From Verrucomicrobiota bacterium (GTDB taxonomy: Bacteria; Verrucomicrobiota; Verrucomicrobiia; Chthoniobacterales; Terrimicrobiaceae): 64,000 bases of DNA. The position numbers and the translations under genes were made by a program. Under the pieces are notes generated by a model. The model made no database searches. It saw only the letters and a program-made list of their open reading frames with translations, and was not told where the DNA came from. The DNA lies in NCBI GenBank assembly GCA_017305195.1, contig JAFKMU010000047.1:62001-126000 (forward strand), in the 5' to 3' direction. Positions 19,279 to 27,955 of this stretch are shown here, piece by piece; position 1 is the stretch's first letter, and each line of letters opens with the position of its first letter.

Positions 19279-19361
19279 TGCCGGCGGAGGGGATCGAACC
19301 CACACTCCTGAAAGGAACGCGATTTTGAGTCGCGCGCGTCTGCCAGTTCCGCCACGCCGGC
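19279..19361 (-). tRNA. tRNA-Leu (anticodon CAA)
   Basis: The acceptor stem arms GCCGGCG and CGCCGGC pair perfectly, with discriminator A at 19279 and no encoded CCA. The anticodon stem CGCGA/TCGCG encloses the 7-base loop CTCAAAA, giving anticodon CAA, which reads TTG codons. A long variable arm (around TTCCTTTCAGGAGT) and the T arm GTGGGTTCGATCCC are present, as expected for a class II leucine tRNA. Confidence 0.95.
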
Positions 19362-22300
19362 TTGGGTGGACTGAGGAATGTAGCCGACTGCGTAAAAACG
19401 GGAAGCGCTATTTTCATGGTCAATCAAGGCGTTTTCTCCCGGGGAATCCCGTGTTCCTCCCGGGATCTGCGCGTCTTTTCGAGAATCCGTCGGCCATTAT
19501 CTCCGGCTTGCTCCAGCTAATGACCTGAGCAAGAGCAGCTAATGGGGATACGTGCCAATTTCACGGCACCAGTATTGATTTGCCTTCCTGGAGCCTTCCG
19601 GCTTAACTTAAGGCGTCTTACGCTCCTTCGCCCCCATGAAGCCCTATGGGATCAAAAGAAAGGTGATTTGCGGATTTGGTTGCGTCATCGCAATTGTGTC
19701 CATCCAGGGGATCATTGAACTCGTTCACCTGCGAAAGATTCAGAACGTACTCACGGATTCATACACGATTTCCTGGATGGAGTCCCGTGCAGCCGGGGAG
19801 ATGACACAATACGCTCTCGATCTGAGGGCCGCCATCCAGGCAGTCAATCCGGGCGCTGTCGAGAAAGGATTCTCCGGCTTCAAGTCCGCGCTCGTCCAAG
19901 CGGGAGAAGCCACCACCGAGGCGCGAGACCTCGCCCGTCAACGAGGTAGACCAGAGGAGGCTAAGGCCGAGGAGGCGGACCTAACCGATCTCGACCGGCT
20001 GAGCGTGGAGTTTCAGGCCATGGAAAAGGCCTGGCGGGAGTTAACCTCCCAATCAGTATCGCCCGATCCTTCCTCGGCGATCCTGCCTGCCTTTGACAGT
20101 GTCATCATCCCGGGCGTGAGGAGATACGAAGCCCAGTCTATCCGGGAGATGGAGTCTTCCGCCGCCCTGGCGCGGGAACTCCTCAAAACGTCGAATATCT
20201 ATCTCATCCTCGCCACGCTCGGAGCGATTATCGCCGCTGCGATTGCGGGAATTTTTCTGTCGAGAACGATCCTTCGCCCCTTGAGATCCCTGACCAATGC
20301 CGCACGTGAGGCGGCCAAGGGGAATCTCGACGTACGGCTCAGCAAGGAGCGAAATGACGAATTCGGCCTCCTGGCCCATACCTTCAATACCATGCTCGAC
20401 TCGCTCAGGGACAACATGGTGACGAGAGATCAGCTTGAGGCGGTGATCGCCGACCGGACGCGGGAACTCGACCAGTTTTTCCAATTATCGCCAGACCTGC
20501 TGTGCATCGCCGATTTTTCCGGGAAATTTCGCCGGGTGAACCAGGCTTTTACCACGGTGCTCGGCTATCCTGAGAAAGACTTTCTTGAGCGCCCGTTCCT
20601 CGACTTCATCCATCCGGATGACCTGGAGAAAACGCAAAAAGTGATGGCGGACTTTCAGTCGTCCGGGAGTCCCGTCAGGCATTTCGAAAATCGCTATCGT
20701 CATATGGACGGCAGCTGGAGGACGCTGTCGTGGCAGGCGCTTCCCATCCTGGAGTCCGGCATTATTTTTGCGGCGGCCCGGGATGTCAGCGACATCCAGC
20801 TCGCCCAGCAAAGGCTGCGGGAAAGCGAGGAGTACAATCGCACCATCGTCGAGAGCGCGGACGATTGCCTCAAGGTGCTGACCTTGGACGGCCATGTTTT
20901 CTCCGTCAGCGAACACGGCCTCAAGCTGCTGGAAATCGAAGATGCGAGTCAGATTCGCGATGCCGACTGGCTGGCGTTCTGGAATGGAGCCGATCACGAG
21001 AACGCCGTCCGGGCCGTCGAGCAGGCGCGCTCCGGCTTGAGCGGGCGGTTTCAAGGTTACTGTCCCACCCTGAAAGGGACCCCCAAGTGGTGGGACGTCA
21101 TCATCTCCCCGATCCGGGGACTATCCGGAGAGCCAGTCCGGCTGCTCGCGGTATCCCGAGATATCTCCCAACGGAAAAAGATCGAGGACGAACTCCGCAA
21201 TCTGAACTCGACCCTGCAGGAGCGGGTGGAGGAGAGGACCCAGGAGCTTCTCGTCAACGAAAGTCGCTTCCGGTTGATGATCGATTCGATCAAGGACTAT
21301 GCTATCTTCATGCTGGGCCCCGACGGGACAGTCGCGACGTGGAACAGCGGTGCGAAGCGTATCAAGGGCTACTCCAGCACCGAGATCATCGGGCAGCACT
21401 TTTCCTGTTTCTACACCCTGGAGGATATCTCCGCGGGGCTTCCCCAGCGTCTCCTCCGCAAGGCCGAGACCGAGGGCACGTCATACCATGAGGGGTGGCG
21501 CGCCCGCAAGGATGGCAGTCTGTTCTGGGCAGGTGTCGATCTCACCGCGATACGGGATGAGTCTGGCGACCTGAAGGGCTTTGCCAAGGTCACCCGCGAC
21601 CTGACCGAGCGCCGCAACGCGGACTCCGCCCTGCGCGAAGCACTGGCCATGCAGACCGAACTGACCCGCAAGGCTCAAGCTGGAGAAAACGCCAAGAGCG
21701 AGTTCCTGGCGATCATGAGTCACGAGCTCCGCACTCCGATGCATGGCATCCTCGGCTACTCCGACCTCCTCGTGAATTCCCAGGATCTCACGGGCGACAA
21801 CCGCGCTTATGCGGAGACCCTCAGCCATTGCAGCCGCTCGCTGCTGAGGATACTTGATGACATTCTGGACTTCAGCAGCGCACAAAACGGGACTCTGCAA
21901 ATCGAGAAGAGCTCATTCTCTCCACGGTCCCTTCTCCGGGAGATCCAGACCCTCCTTGAGCCGACAGCCAGCGAGAAAGGGCTCACCTTTGCCATCAGCA
22001 TATCTCCACGTCTGCCAGACCCCTTGATCGCTGATCCGGGCCGTCTCCGGCAGATCCTGCTCAACCTGGTAGGCAACGCGATCAAATTCACCCCTGCGGG
22101 CACCATCACACTCGAGGCCAATCGAGGAGACGATCACTCCAAGAGCACATGGGAGATCATCGTGCGCGACACAGGCACGGGAATACCGGAAGAAATGCGT
22201 GAGAAGATCTTCGAGCCCTTCATGCAAATTGACCGGGGGATGTCCCGCAAATTTGGCGGCACGGGCCTGGGGCTTTCCATCGCGCGAAAACTGGCGGAGA

Positions 22301-22599
22301 TCCAGGGTGGAACACTCATCTCCCGGGCAAGTATAAACGGAGGGGCGGAATTTATCCTGACCCTGCCCCTGGAAATCGCTCCCAAGACATCCCTCCCGGA
22401 GACAGTAAAGAGCAACGCAGTCCCGACCCGGCTTGCCCGACAGTATCCGCTCCGCATCCTCGTGGTCGACGACGACCGGATCAACCGCAAGCTAATGCTC
22501 ACGATCATTCGCAAACTCGGCTATACCGCAGCCTCGGCAGCGAATGGACGCGAGGCGGTGGAGACCTATCTCCAGGTCAGGCCCGACTGCGTGCTCATG

Positions 22600-22650
22600 G
22601 ATCTGCAGATGCCCGAGATGGATCAAGTAGGTGGCAAAAAACAAAGCGTT
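22600..22650 (+). other. attL: left chromosome-element junction
   Basis: The chromosome-side sequence GCCCGAGATG runs into GAT (22621-22623), the 3-bp segment shared with the right junction. Inside the element, GCAAAAAACAAAGC at 22634-22647 is an inverted near copy of GCTTTGTTTTTTTGC at 41638-41652. Large serine recombinases exchange strands at a 2-bp core, so the crossover lies within GAT. Confidence 0.85.
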
Positions 22651-22658
22651 CTGCTATC

Positions 22659-22682
22659 CTGCCTGAATGAAGACGAGGCAGG
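22659..22682. repeat. Inverted repeat at the recombinase start
   Basis: CCTGCCT (22659-22665) and AGGCAGG (22676-22682) are perfect inverted 7-mers 10 bp apart, just before the preferred recombinase ATG at 22697. It could be an operator or an mRNA hairpin covering the start region. Confidence 0.35.
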
Positions 22683-22696
22683 CGCGGACCCGACGC

Positions 22697-24397
22697 ATGA
22701 AAGCCTACTCCTATATTCGTTTCTCCACCACGCGCCAAGCCGATGGCGACAGTCTCAGACGACAGCTTGAACTCAGCGAACGATACGCCGCCAAGCACAA
22801 CCTGGAAATCGACGATTCGCTGAGAATCACCGATTTGGGGAAATCAGCCTACACCGGGAAGCACCTTTCCGAAGGAGCCTTGGGGGCATTCCTGAAAGCC
22901 GTTGAGGCGGGAAAGGTCGAACCTGGAAGCTTCCTCCTGGTCGAATCCCTCGACCGGCTCAGCCGGGCAGCCGTGCCAAAGGCGCTACGGTTATTCCTGA
23001 CCTTGTTGGAACACGGGGTTCATATCGTGACTCTCGCCGACGAACGGAAATATTCCGAGGAATCGGTCAGCAAGGACATGACCGAAATGATCATCAGCAT
23101 CGCCATCATGTCGAGGGCGCATGAGGAGAGCTTGCGGAAAGCTGAACGACTGGCCGAGGCGTGGGCCGAAAAGCGCAAAAAGATCGGGGAGGAAAAACTG
23201 ACCAGCATGTGCCCCCGCTGGCTCAAACTCAGTGAAGACCGGAAACACTACGAGCTGATTCCCGAGCGGGCCAAAGTCGTGCGGGAAATCTTTGACCTGA
23301 CTCTTCAAGGCGTGGGGCGAAGCGCCCTGGCCAAGCGTCTCAACGATCGCAAGGAACCCGCATGGACCAAGGGTAAACGCCTCAAAGACGGTTGGCATCA
23401 TTCTTACATCGCGAAAATCCTCGCCAATCCCGCAGTCATCGGTCGTTACCAGCCACATGTTCACAAGGACGGAAAGAAAGTGCCCGTTGGCGAGGAGATT
23501 TCGGACTATTTCCCAGCAGTGGTTGCCGAGGCTTCTTATTATACCTTGAAGGGCCGCTACCAGCCTCGCGGCAGGTATGGTGGCGTCCACCGAGTCAATA
23601 ATCTGTTTACGAACTTGGTTTTTGACGGAAGAACCGGCGATATTGTTCGTTATGTCTGCGTGACCGACAGGAAGCGCAAGCATCCTTGGAGGTCACTGAT
23701 GAGCGACGCCAAACGACTCAATCCCAAGGCCCAAATTGTGGGATGGTCCTATCCCCATTTCGAGGCGGCCTTTTTGAAGTTTATCTCGGAACTGGATTGG
23801 AATCAGGTGACCCAGCAGGAGCAAAACACCCTCCTACTGGATAAGGAACGAGAGGCTAACATTCTTCGGGGCAAACTGGAGGAGGTCGAGGCTCGGCTCG
23901 AAAAATTCGCCGAAGCCATCGCCAGTTCCGAAGAAAAACCCGCGTTCATGATCAAGAAAATCGCGGAGACAGAAGCCGAAGGAAAAGCCTTGGAATCCCA
24001 ACTTACGGAGGTAATCAAGGCGATTCGCAAACTGGAACGCGCCGAACAAGGTCTCCGTCAGGATCAGGATAAAATTCGGAAACTCGTGGCCGAAAATGAC
24101 GGACACGAAAATCGGGACGTCCGTCTGCGGCTTCGAGAGGAAATCCGACGCAAGGTCAAGACCATCACGATCTATCCGGAAAGAGCTGGAAGCAAAAAGA
24201 ACCCTTCTTTCATGGTGGAATTTGTCAATGGCTGCACGACCTGGGTGCGCACTAGTCCCGTGGCCATCGGCACCAAGGCCACATCACTCAATAGCGATCC
24301 CAAAGTAGTCGGCGTTCGTTTCCAACCATCAGGAGATGCCCCTAGTCCGCTGGATGGCATGATCATTGATCCCGAAGACCGGGGAGACGAGGACTGA
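22697..24397 (+). CDS. Large serine recombinase (integrase of the element)
   Basis: A 566-residue large serine recombinase. The resolvase domain opens YSYIRFSTTRQADGDSLRRQ with the catalytic Ser at S10; LLVESLDRLSRAA and SIAIMSRAHEESLRKAER are further resolvase blocks. The Recombinase domain follows (about 190-330; VREIFDLTLQGVGRSALAKRL, YIAKILANPAVIGRYQPH). A coiled coil near 370-470 (LDKEREANILRGKLEEVEARL) ends before a basic C-terminal part. The usual zinc-ribbon cysteines are not obvious. Start chosen at ATG 22697 because it directly precedes the domain; an in-frame ATG lies at 22667. It should integrate and excise this element. The truncated kinase frame overlaps its first codons. Confidence 0.93.
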   Translation: MKAYSYIRFSTTRQADGDSLRRQLELSERYAAKHNLEIDDSLRITDLGKSAYTGKHLSEGALGAFLKAVEAGKVEPGSFLLVESLDRLSRAAVPKALRLFLTLLEHGVHIVTLADERKYSEESVSKDMTEMIISIAIMSRAHEESLRKAERLAEAWAEKRKKIGEEKLTSMCPRWLKLSEDRKHYELIPERAKVVREIFDLTLQGVGRSALAKRLNDRKEPAWTKGKRLKDGWHHSYIAKILANPAVIGRYQPHVHKDGKKVPVGEEISDYFPAVVAEASYYTLKGRYQPRGRYGGVHRVNNLFTNLVFDGRTGDIVRYVCVTDRKRKHPWRSLMSDAKRLNPKAQIVGWSYPHFEAAFLKFISELDWNQVTQQEQNTLLLDKEREANILRGKLEEVEARLEKFAEAIASSEEKPAFMIKKIAETEAEGKALESQLTEVIKAIRKLERAEQGLRQDQDKIRKLVAENDGHENRDVRLRLREEIRRKVKTITIYPERAGSKKNPSFMVEFVNGCTTWVRTSPVAIGTKATSLNSDPKVVGVRFQPSGDAPSPLDGMIIDPEDRGDED

Positions 24398-24514
24398 TTT
24401 TCAAAAGATTGGCCCTGCATGTCGAAATAAAATCTTTGGGGGTAGGTGTGGACAACCTCCCCTCGTCATATATCGGGATTGGCGAACCTCAAACGCCCCT
24501 CTACAATTCCGGCC

Positions 24515-25015
24515 ATGGACGAAAACGAGTTTTGGCAATTGATGGAGGGATTGGATGCTGCGAATCGGGACGGCGATTTGAGACGGCGCCTCTCCGGCCT
24601 GGAACCGGAAAAAATCGTGGCATTCGGACGGACCTTTCAGTTGGCGGCGGCCAGGGCCTACGACTGGGCGCTTTTCGGCGCTTTCAAACTCATCCATGGG
24701 GGAGAATGCTCAGAAGAGCTTTTCGACGCCTCATGTTACGGGTTGGTATTGCGGGGCAGAAAGGTCTACGAAGATGCTCTGGGCAATCCGGACACCATCG
24801 CCGATTGGCTGAAAGTCGGAGAGCAAATCGAGGGGCAGGATGGAACCGAGACGGCTTTGGAGGTCTATGAGGCAAAGACGGGATTGGAATTCCCTGACTG
24901 GGAATATCCCCTCATGGATGCGACAGGGGACGAGAATCTGGTGGAATTCGACGACGGATGGCCCAAAGCGTTTCCCCGGCTTTACGCAAGGTTTGGAGCG
25001 GCGGCGAAAGCCTAG
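24515..25015 (+). CDS. DUF4240-like protein
   Basis: A 166-residue protein starting MDENEFWQLMEGLDAANRDG, the pattern that opens DUF4240 proteins. It continues with the helical LEPEKIVAFGRTFQLAAARAYDW, FDASCYGLVLRGRKVYEDAL and ends with WPKAFPRLYARFG. No catalytic residues or export signal can be identified and the family's function is unknown. The last 4 bp overlap convergently with the next gene. Confidence 0.7.
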   Translation: MDENEFWQLMEGLDAANRDGDLRRRLSGLEPEKIVAFGRTFQLAAARAYDWALFGAFKLIHGGECSEELFDASCYGLVLRGRKVYEDALGNPDTIADWLKVGEQIEGQDGTETALEVYEAKTGLEFPDWEYPLMDATGDENLVEFDDGWPKAFPRLYARFGAAAKA

Positions 25016-25641
25016 CCTCGAACGCCCCCTCGCGGAAGACCCACGGCCACGAACATTTCATCGCGGATTTCTCGGGCGACTCCAACCACTGTTCTGGAAC
25101 GTCGCCGCGCCTCGACAAAATTTGTCACCGGCGTTTGGAGCACTTCCCGAACGGTTTTCGTCCACATCGCACAAAGCACGAAATCCATGTCTCCAAGCGA
25201 TTTGACGCGCTTCCGGCCCAGTTGCTTCGCATAGGCGGCGAAGTCTGGGCCGCCGTCCCGATTTAGCGGGACACCCAAACTTCCAGCCCCGAGGGAATTT
25301 TCGATTTTGCGTTCGGTCCATTCATACCCCGGCAACCACAGAATGCGGAGAATGCCCATCAAGCTGTTAAACTGCTCCTCATCGGACGCCTCCAGCAAAC
25401 CAAGTGAGTGTGGCGACCCAACCCGAGAATCCTTTGGCACCTGCTGAACAGAGAGGGTACCAGAAGGCGAACTGACTTTCCCGCAATTGCGGTGAATCCA
25501 GTCCCGCAAGGTCGTGTAACCCACATCCAGCCCGTCCTTTTTGAGAACCTGGCGGATTTGCTCGATGGTCTTCTTCTCTTGCCGCAGCTTCAGAACGGTT
25601 TCTGCCTGAGCATTCAGTTTGGAATCGCCACGGATACGCAC
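25012..25641 (-). CDS. HTH-containing protein of unknown function
   Basis: A 209-residue protein with a GTG start. The first 50 residues form a probable helix-turn-helix (AETVLKLRQEKKTIEQIRQV, then DVGYTTLRDWIHRN), similar in style to DNA-binding parts of mobilisation accessory proteins and transposon regulators. The rest (about 80-209) has no recognised family and is basic near the end (NFVEARRRSRTVVGVA). Palindromic sites begin 16 bp upstream of its start at 25657-25707, so it may bind them and regulate itself. It converges with the DUF4240 gene. Confidence 0.55.
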   Translation of the reverse strand: MRIRGDSKLNAQAETVLKLRQEKKTIEQIRQVLKKDGLDVGYTTLRDWIHRNCGKVSSPSGTLSVQQVPKDSRVGSPHSLGLLEASDEEQFNSLMGILRILWLPGYEWTERKIENSLGAGSLGVPLNRDGGPDFAAYAKQLGRKRVKSLGDMDFVLCAMWTKTVREVLQTPVTNFVEARRRSRTVVGVAREIRDEMFVAVGLPRGGVRG

Positions 25642-25656
25642 GGAAAACCGATATTC

Positions 25657-25689
25657 ACCGATGTCGGCGAGGTCAATACCGACATCGGT
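25657..25689. repeat. Inverted repeat ACCGATGTCGG / CCGACATCGGT
   Basis: Perfect 11-bp arms at 25657-25667 and 25679-25689, 11 bp apart, directly upstream of the HTH gene that starts at 25641. Probably an operator for that gene. It overlaps the next dyad by sharing CATCGGT. Confidence 0.5.
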
Positions 25690-25707
25690 TTTGAATGAAA
25701 ACCGATG
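25683..25707. repeat. Dyad CATCGGTTTT-N5-AAAACCGATG, copy 1
   Basis: Perfect 10-bp arms at 25683-25692 and 25698-25707. The same arms occur again at 26460-26486 with a 7-bp spacer. The two copies bracket the exported-protein gene at 25858. The U-rich bases face the loop, so it is not a rho-independent terminator; a protein-binding or recombination site is more likely. Confidence 0.55.
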
Positions 25708-25857
25708 GACGCGCAGGCAGGCCTTATTTCGTCGTTTCAGATCGAACGAGAGGACGTCTCGCCAACGGTCATCTCACCCCTCATCTCAGGTGGACCAGTT
25801 TTTTGATTTTCACCATTTCTTCACACAGATTTCACACTCGTGTGCATAGTGGAGAGA

Positions 25858-26376
25858 ATGAAGACCTTCATTGCATTGGGGCTCAGTCTGCTTTGGATCG
25901 TATCCTTGAATGGACAAGAGATTTCCATCTCCACCCCGGCGCTCGTTCGAATTACAGAGCAGATCACCCATCACGTAGACTCGGAAACGAAAAAGCCGTT
26001 CGATGTGAAATGGCAGATTCATCATTTCGTTGCCTTTCTCAAGAATGAGTCCGGCGAGACCTTGAAGGTCGTGACCGGACAGCTAGATACGAGCGGTTCT
26101 GTGTCACAACGAAATCGCACCGTGACGGCTACAACAGCACCCCCGCTTTTTAGAGGGGAAAGCCAAGTCATTCCAGCTACAGAAGAGCTCCGACTAGTTG
26201 AGATTCGCCCCGGCGAATCGGCGGCCATGGAATTTGTGATAAAATCCAATGGTCCTGTGGAATCCCTCGCGGTGACCTACGCACCCAAGGATCATTTTGC
26301 TGGCCGATTTGGCTTTTGGACGGGAACTGTTACAAGCGAGGCTTGGAGAGCCCCCGTTCAGACAGAAAAAAGATGA
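25858..26376 (+). CDS. Exported protein of unknown function
   Basis: A 172-residue protein with a signal peptide (FIALGLSLLWIVSLNGQ) and a mature domain of predicted beta-strands (FVAFLKNESGETLKVVTGQL, AAMEFVIKSNGPVESLAVTY). GGAGAGA precedes ATG 25858 closely. The layout resembles small Ig-like periplasmic domains, but no family was recognised. It is enclosed by two copies of the CATCGGTTTT dyad. Confidence 0.65.
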   Translation: MKTFIALGLSLLWIVSLNGQEISISTPALVRITEQITHHVDSETKKPFDVKWQIHHFVAFLKNESGETLKVVTGQLDTSGSVSQRNRTVTATTAPPLFRGESQVIPATEELRLVEIRPGESAAMEFVIKSNGPVESLAVTYAPKDHFAGRFGFWTGTVTSEAWRAPVQTEKR

Positions 26377-26459
26377 TTTTCTTGATCGGCGTCACTCGTC
26401 GAAAAGAGAAGGCCAAAAGTGACCGGCGGGATTCGAAAACGCAACAGCGAGATTACCAA

Positions 26460-26486
26460 CATCGGTTTTCAGTCGTAAAACCGATG
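26460..26486. repeat. Dyad CATCGGTTTT-N7-AAAACCGATG, copy 2
   Basis: Perfect 10-bp arms at 26460-26469 and 26477-26486, identical to those at 25683-25707. It lies in the 235-bp gap between the exported-protein gene and the convergent candidate mobilisation gene; nothing else is recognisable in that gap. Confidence 0.55.
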
Positions 26487-26611
26487 CAAGCGGAGGCAGC
26501 CCTTTATTCCACCTTTCGTCGTGATGCTGGCCAGGATGGCTCATGTCACTCGGCATGGACCACGCCATGGCGGCAGGCACTCGCCGGTGGAAACGAAGGA
26601 CTGGCCAGCCC

Positions 26612-27955
26612 CTAAGGCATTTTCTGCTCGTCTATGCTGGGCGTTGGTGCTTTGGGCAACGTCAGACCAACCAGCGCCACCAGTTTCCCGACCGCTTCGC
26701 GGATGGCGGGCAGGCCCTTGGACAAGGAACTGAGGATGCCTTGCGCAGCCTCCCGGATACCGGGCAGCTTCCGGGCTTCCGCCGTGACCTCGGCCACCCG
26801 TTCAGGGAGAGGCTTGTCCGGGGCACCTTCGGCCTTTTCCGGCAGGGCCTTCTCGATCTCGGTTTCGCGGGCGCGTAGCTCCGAGACTTGAGCCTCCAAT
26901 TCCTCGACCCGGCCACGGAGCTTCGTCTCGCGGGGCGTCTCCTTGCGCACGAAGCCCAAGAGCCCTTGCTCATATCCCTTAATCAGGTGCTCGGCATACT
27001 CGGAAGTCGCCCTTTTCATGGTGGCCATATCCAGAATGGCCAGTTCAAACCCCATCCAGTTATCGAGTTGCTTGTAGAACTCCAGATCACGGGGAGGAGT
27101 GCCGTTCTGTTCTTCCGCCTTGGCGGTGGACTGTTCGATGGCGTCAACCGTCTTGCCCATCACCTCCCGATGGTCCTTCCCCTGCAAAAGACAATGTATC
27201 CGCAAGACGTTCTCATGTCTGGCCCAAGCCGACACACCGGGGCCAACGCCGTATTCCCGATGAAGGGTTCTTTCCCTGCGAATTCCAGTCTTCCGGATCG
27301 AGTCATCTGCTACTTCCTTGATGCCATCGTGCCAGAGGTCATCATGATGCTGGCCGGAATCACCGTGCTCGGCTCCATAGGTCACCGTGCGCCCATAAAT
27401 TTCCTCGAAAAGCTGGCACTTTTTCACCCGGGCACCCAACAGAAGTTTGCGAACCTCCTCCTCCCGTCCAGCCTCAAGCAAATATTGCACGGCTCGGGAG
27501 TGATCGGGCCGTAACTCAAATGTCGCCCTCTCTACATCGGAATCCGGGCGCTCCCTCCGGTCACGCGCCGTCAGTTTGGCCCGATCCTTGATTTTGCGCT
27601 TCCGCCATGAACCGTCCTTGCCTTGGCGTTCCTGCCATTGGTGATACCAAGACAGACTGGCCGTTTGTTCGGCCAGTTTCTGCTCCCACGTTTCGCCTTC
27701 CACGGGTTCAATCCCGGCCACCTTGCCGTCCTTGCTCCGCACGACCTGCCAGCAATACCCATTCCCCAATTTGGGAAACTCCGACTCGAAGGGCGGATAT
27801 TTCTGACCTTCGTGATAGCCCTCCACGAACACAAACCGACCCTTGGCATGCCGGGCCTTTCTCTCTTCTTGGCTGATCTTGTCCCGGGCATGAATTTTGG
27901 AGTTCGGGTTACCGTGGGCTCTGGCGGTGTAAGTGGCTCTTCCTCGTTTTGACAT
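26612..27955 (-). CDS. Candidate mobilisation/relaxase-like protein
   Basis: A 447-residue, strongly basic and charged protein without export signal. No family could be assigned with confidence. The central part (about 190-260) has a histidine-rich block, YGAEHGDSGQHHDDLWHDG, followed by RTLHREYGVGPGVSAW; the first block recalls the His-Asp clusters of HUH relaxases, though it does not match a canonical HUH motif. The C-terminal third is a coiled coil (RVEELEAQVSELRARETEIE) and ends in a helical segment. An oriT-like hairpin lies 56-92 bp upstream of its ATG, the usual place for oriT relative to a mob gene. The assignment rests mostly on this context. Confidence 0.45.
   Translation of the reverse strand: MSKRGRATYTARAHGNPNSKIHARDKISQEERKARHAKGRFVFVEGYHEGQKYPPFESEFPKLGNGYCWQVVRSKDGKVAGIEPVEGETWEQKLAEQTASLSWYHQWQERQGKDGSWRKRKIKDRAKLTARDRRERPDSDVERATFELRPDHSRAVQYLLEAGREEEVRKLLLGARVKKCQLFEEIYGRTVTYGAEHGDSGQHHDDLWHDGIKEVADDSIRKTGIRRERTLHREYGVGPGVSAWARHENVLRIHCLLQGKDHREVMGKTVDAIEQSTAKAEEQNGTPPRDLEFYKQLDNWMGFELAILDMATMKRATSEYAEHLIKGYEQGLLGFVRKETPRETKLRGRVEELEAQVSELRARETEIEKALPEKAEGAPDKPLPERVAEVTAEARKLPGIREAAQGILSSLSKGLPAIREAVGKLVALVGLTLPKAPTPSIDEQKMP

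Larger units (their letters stand above)
19636..22770 (+). pseudogene. Large hybrid histidine kinase, receiver domain split by the mobile element (5' part)
   Basis: Reads as 1044 residues, of which 996 are native. Two membrane helices (about 8-30 and 188-210) enclose a periplasmic domain; HAMP follows (RPLRSLTNAAREAAKGNLDV), then three PAS/PAC regions (about 280-400, 405-530, 550-670), HisKA with H696 in IMSHELRTPMHGILGYSDLL, HATPase (NLVGNAIKFT, FGGTGLGLSIARKLAEIQGG) and the first half of a receiver with phospho-acceptor D989 (CVLMDLQMPEMD). After D996 the frame enters the integrated element and gains 48 foreign residues. The second half of the receiver, with the conserved switch residue and Lys, lies at 41661-41900. 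The kinase core should still fold; the receiver should not. Confidence 0.93.

Noticed and set aside
19279..19361. tRNA-Leu considered as the attachment site of the element
   Set aside because: The element lies 3.3 kb away inside a kinase gene and no duplicated tRNA end is present.
18980..19423. Upstream extension of the chorismatase-like frame
   Set aside because: It reads through the tRNA-Leu gene and has no domain similarity; ATG 18979 begins the conserved part.
22618..22620. Alternative crossover at ATG instead of GAT
   Set aside because: Joining at ATG gives MPEMMASRQP, out of frame with the receiver; GAT gives the expected MPEMDGIEAT.
25683..25707. Dyad considered as rho-independent terminator
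   Set aside because: The T-rich part faces the loop, so no U-tract follows the stem on either strand.
25657..25707. Short repeats near 25.7 kb considered as a CRISPR array
   Set aside because: Only two or three dyads with no regular spacers and no cas genes.
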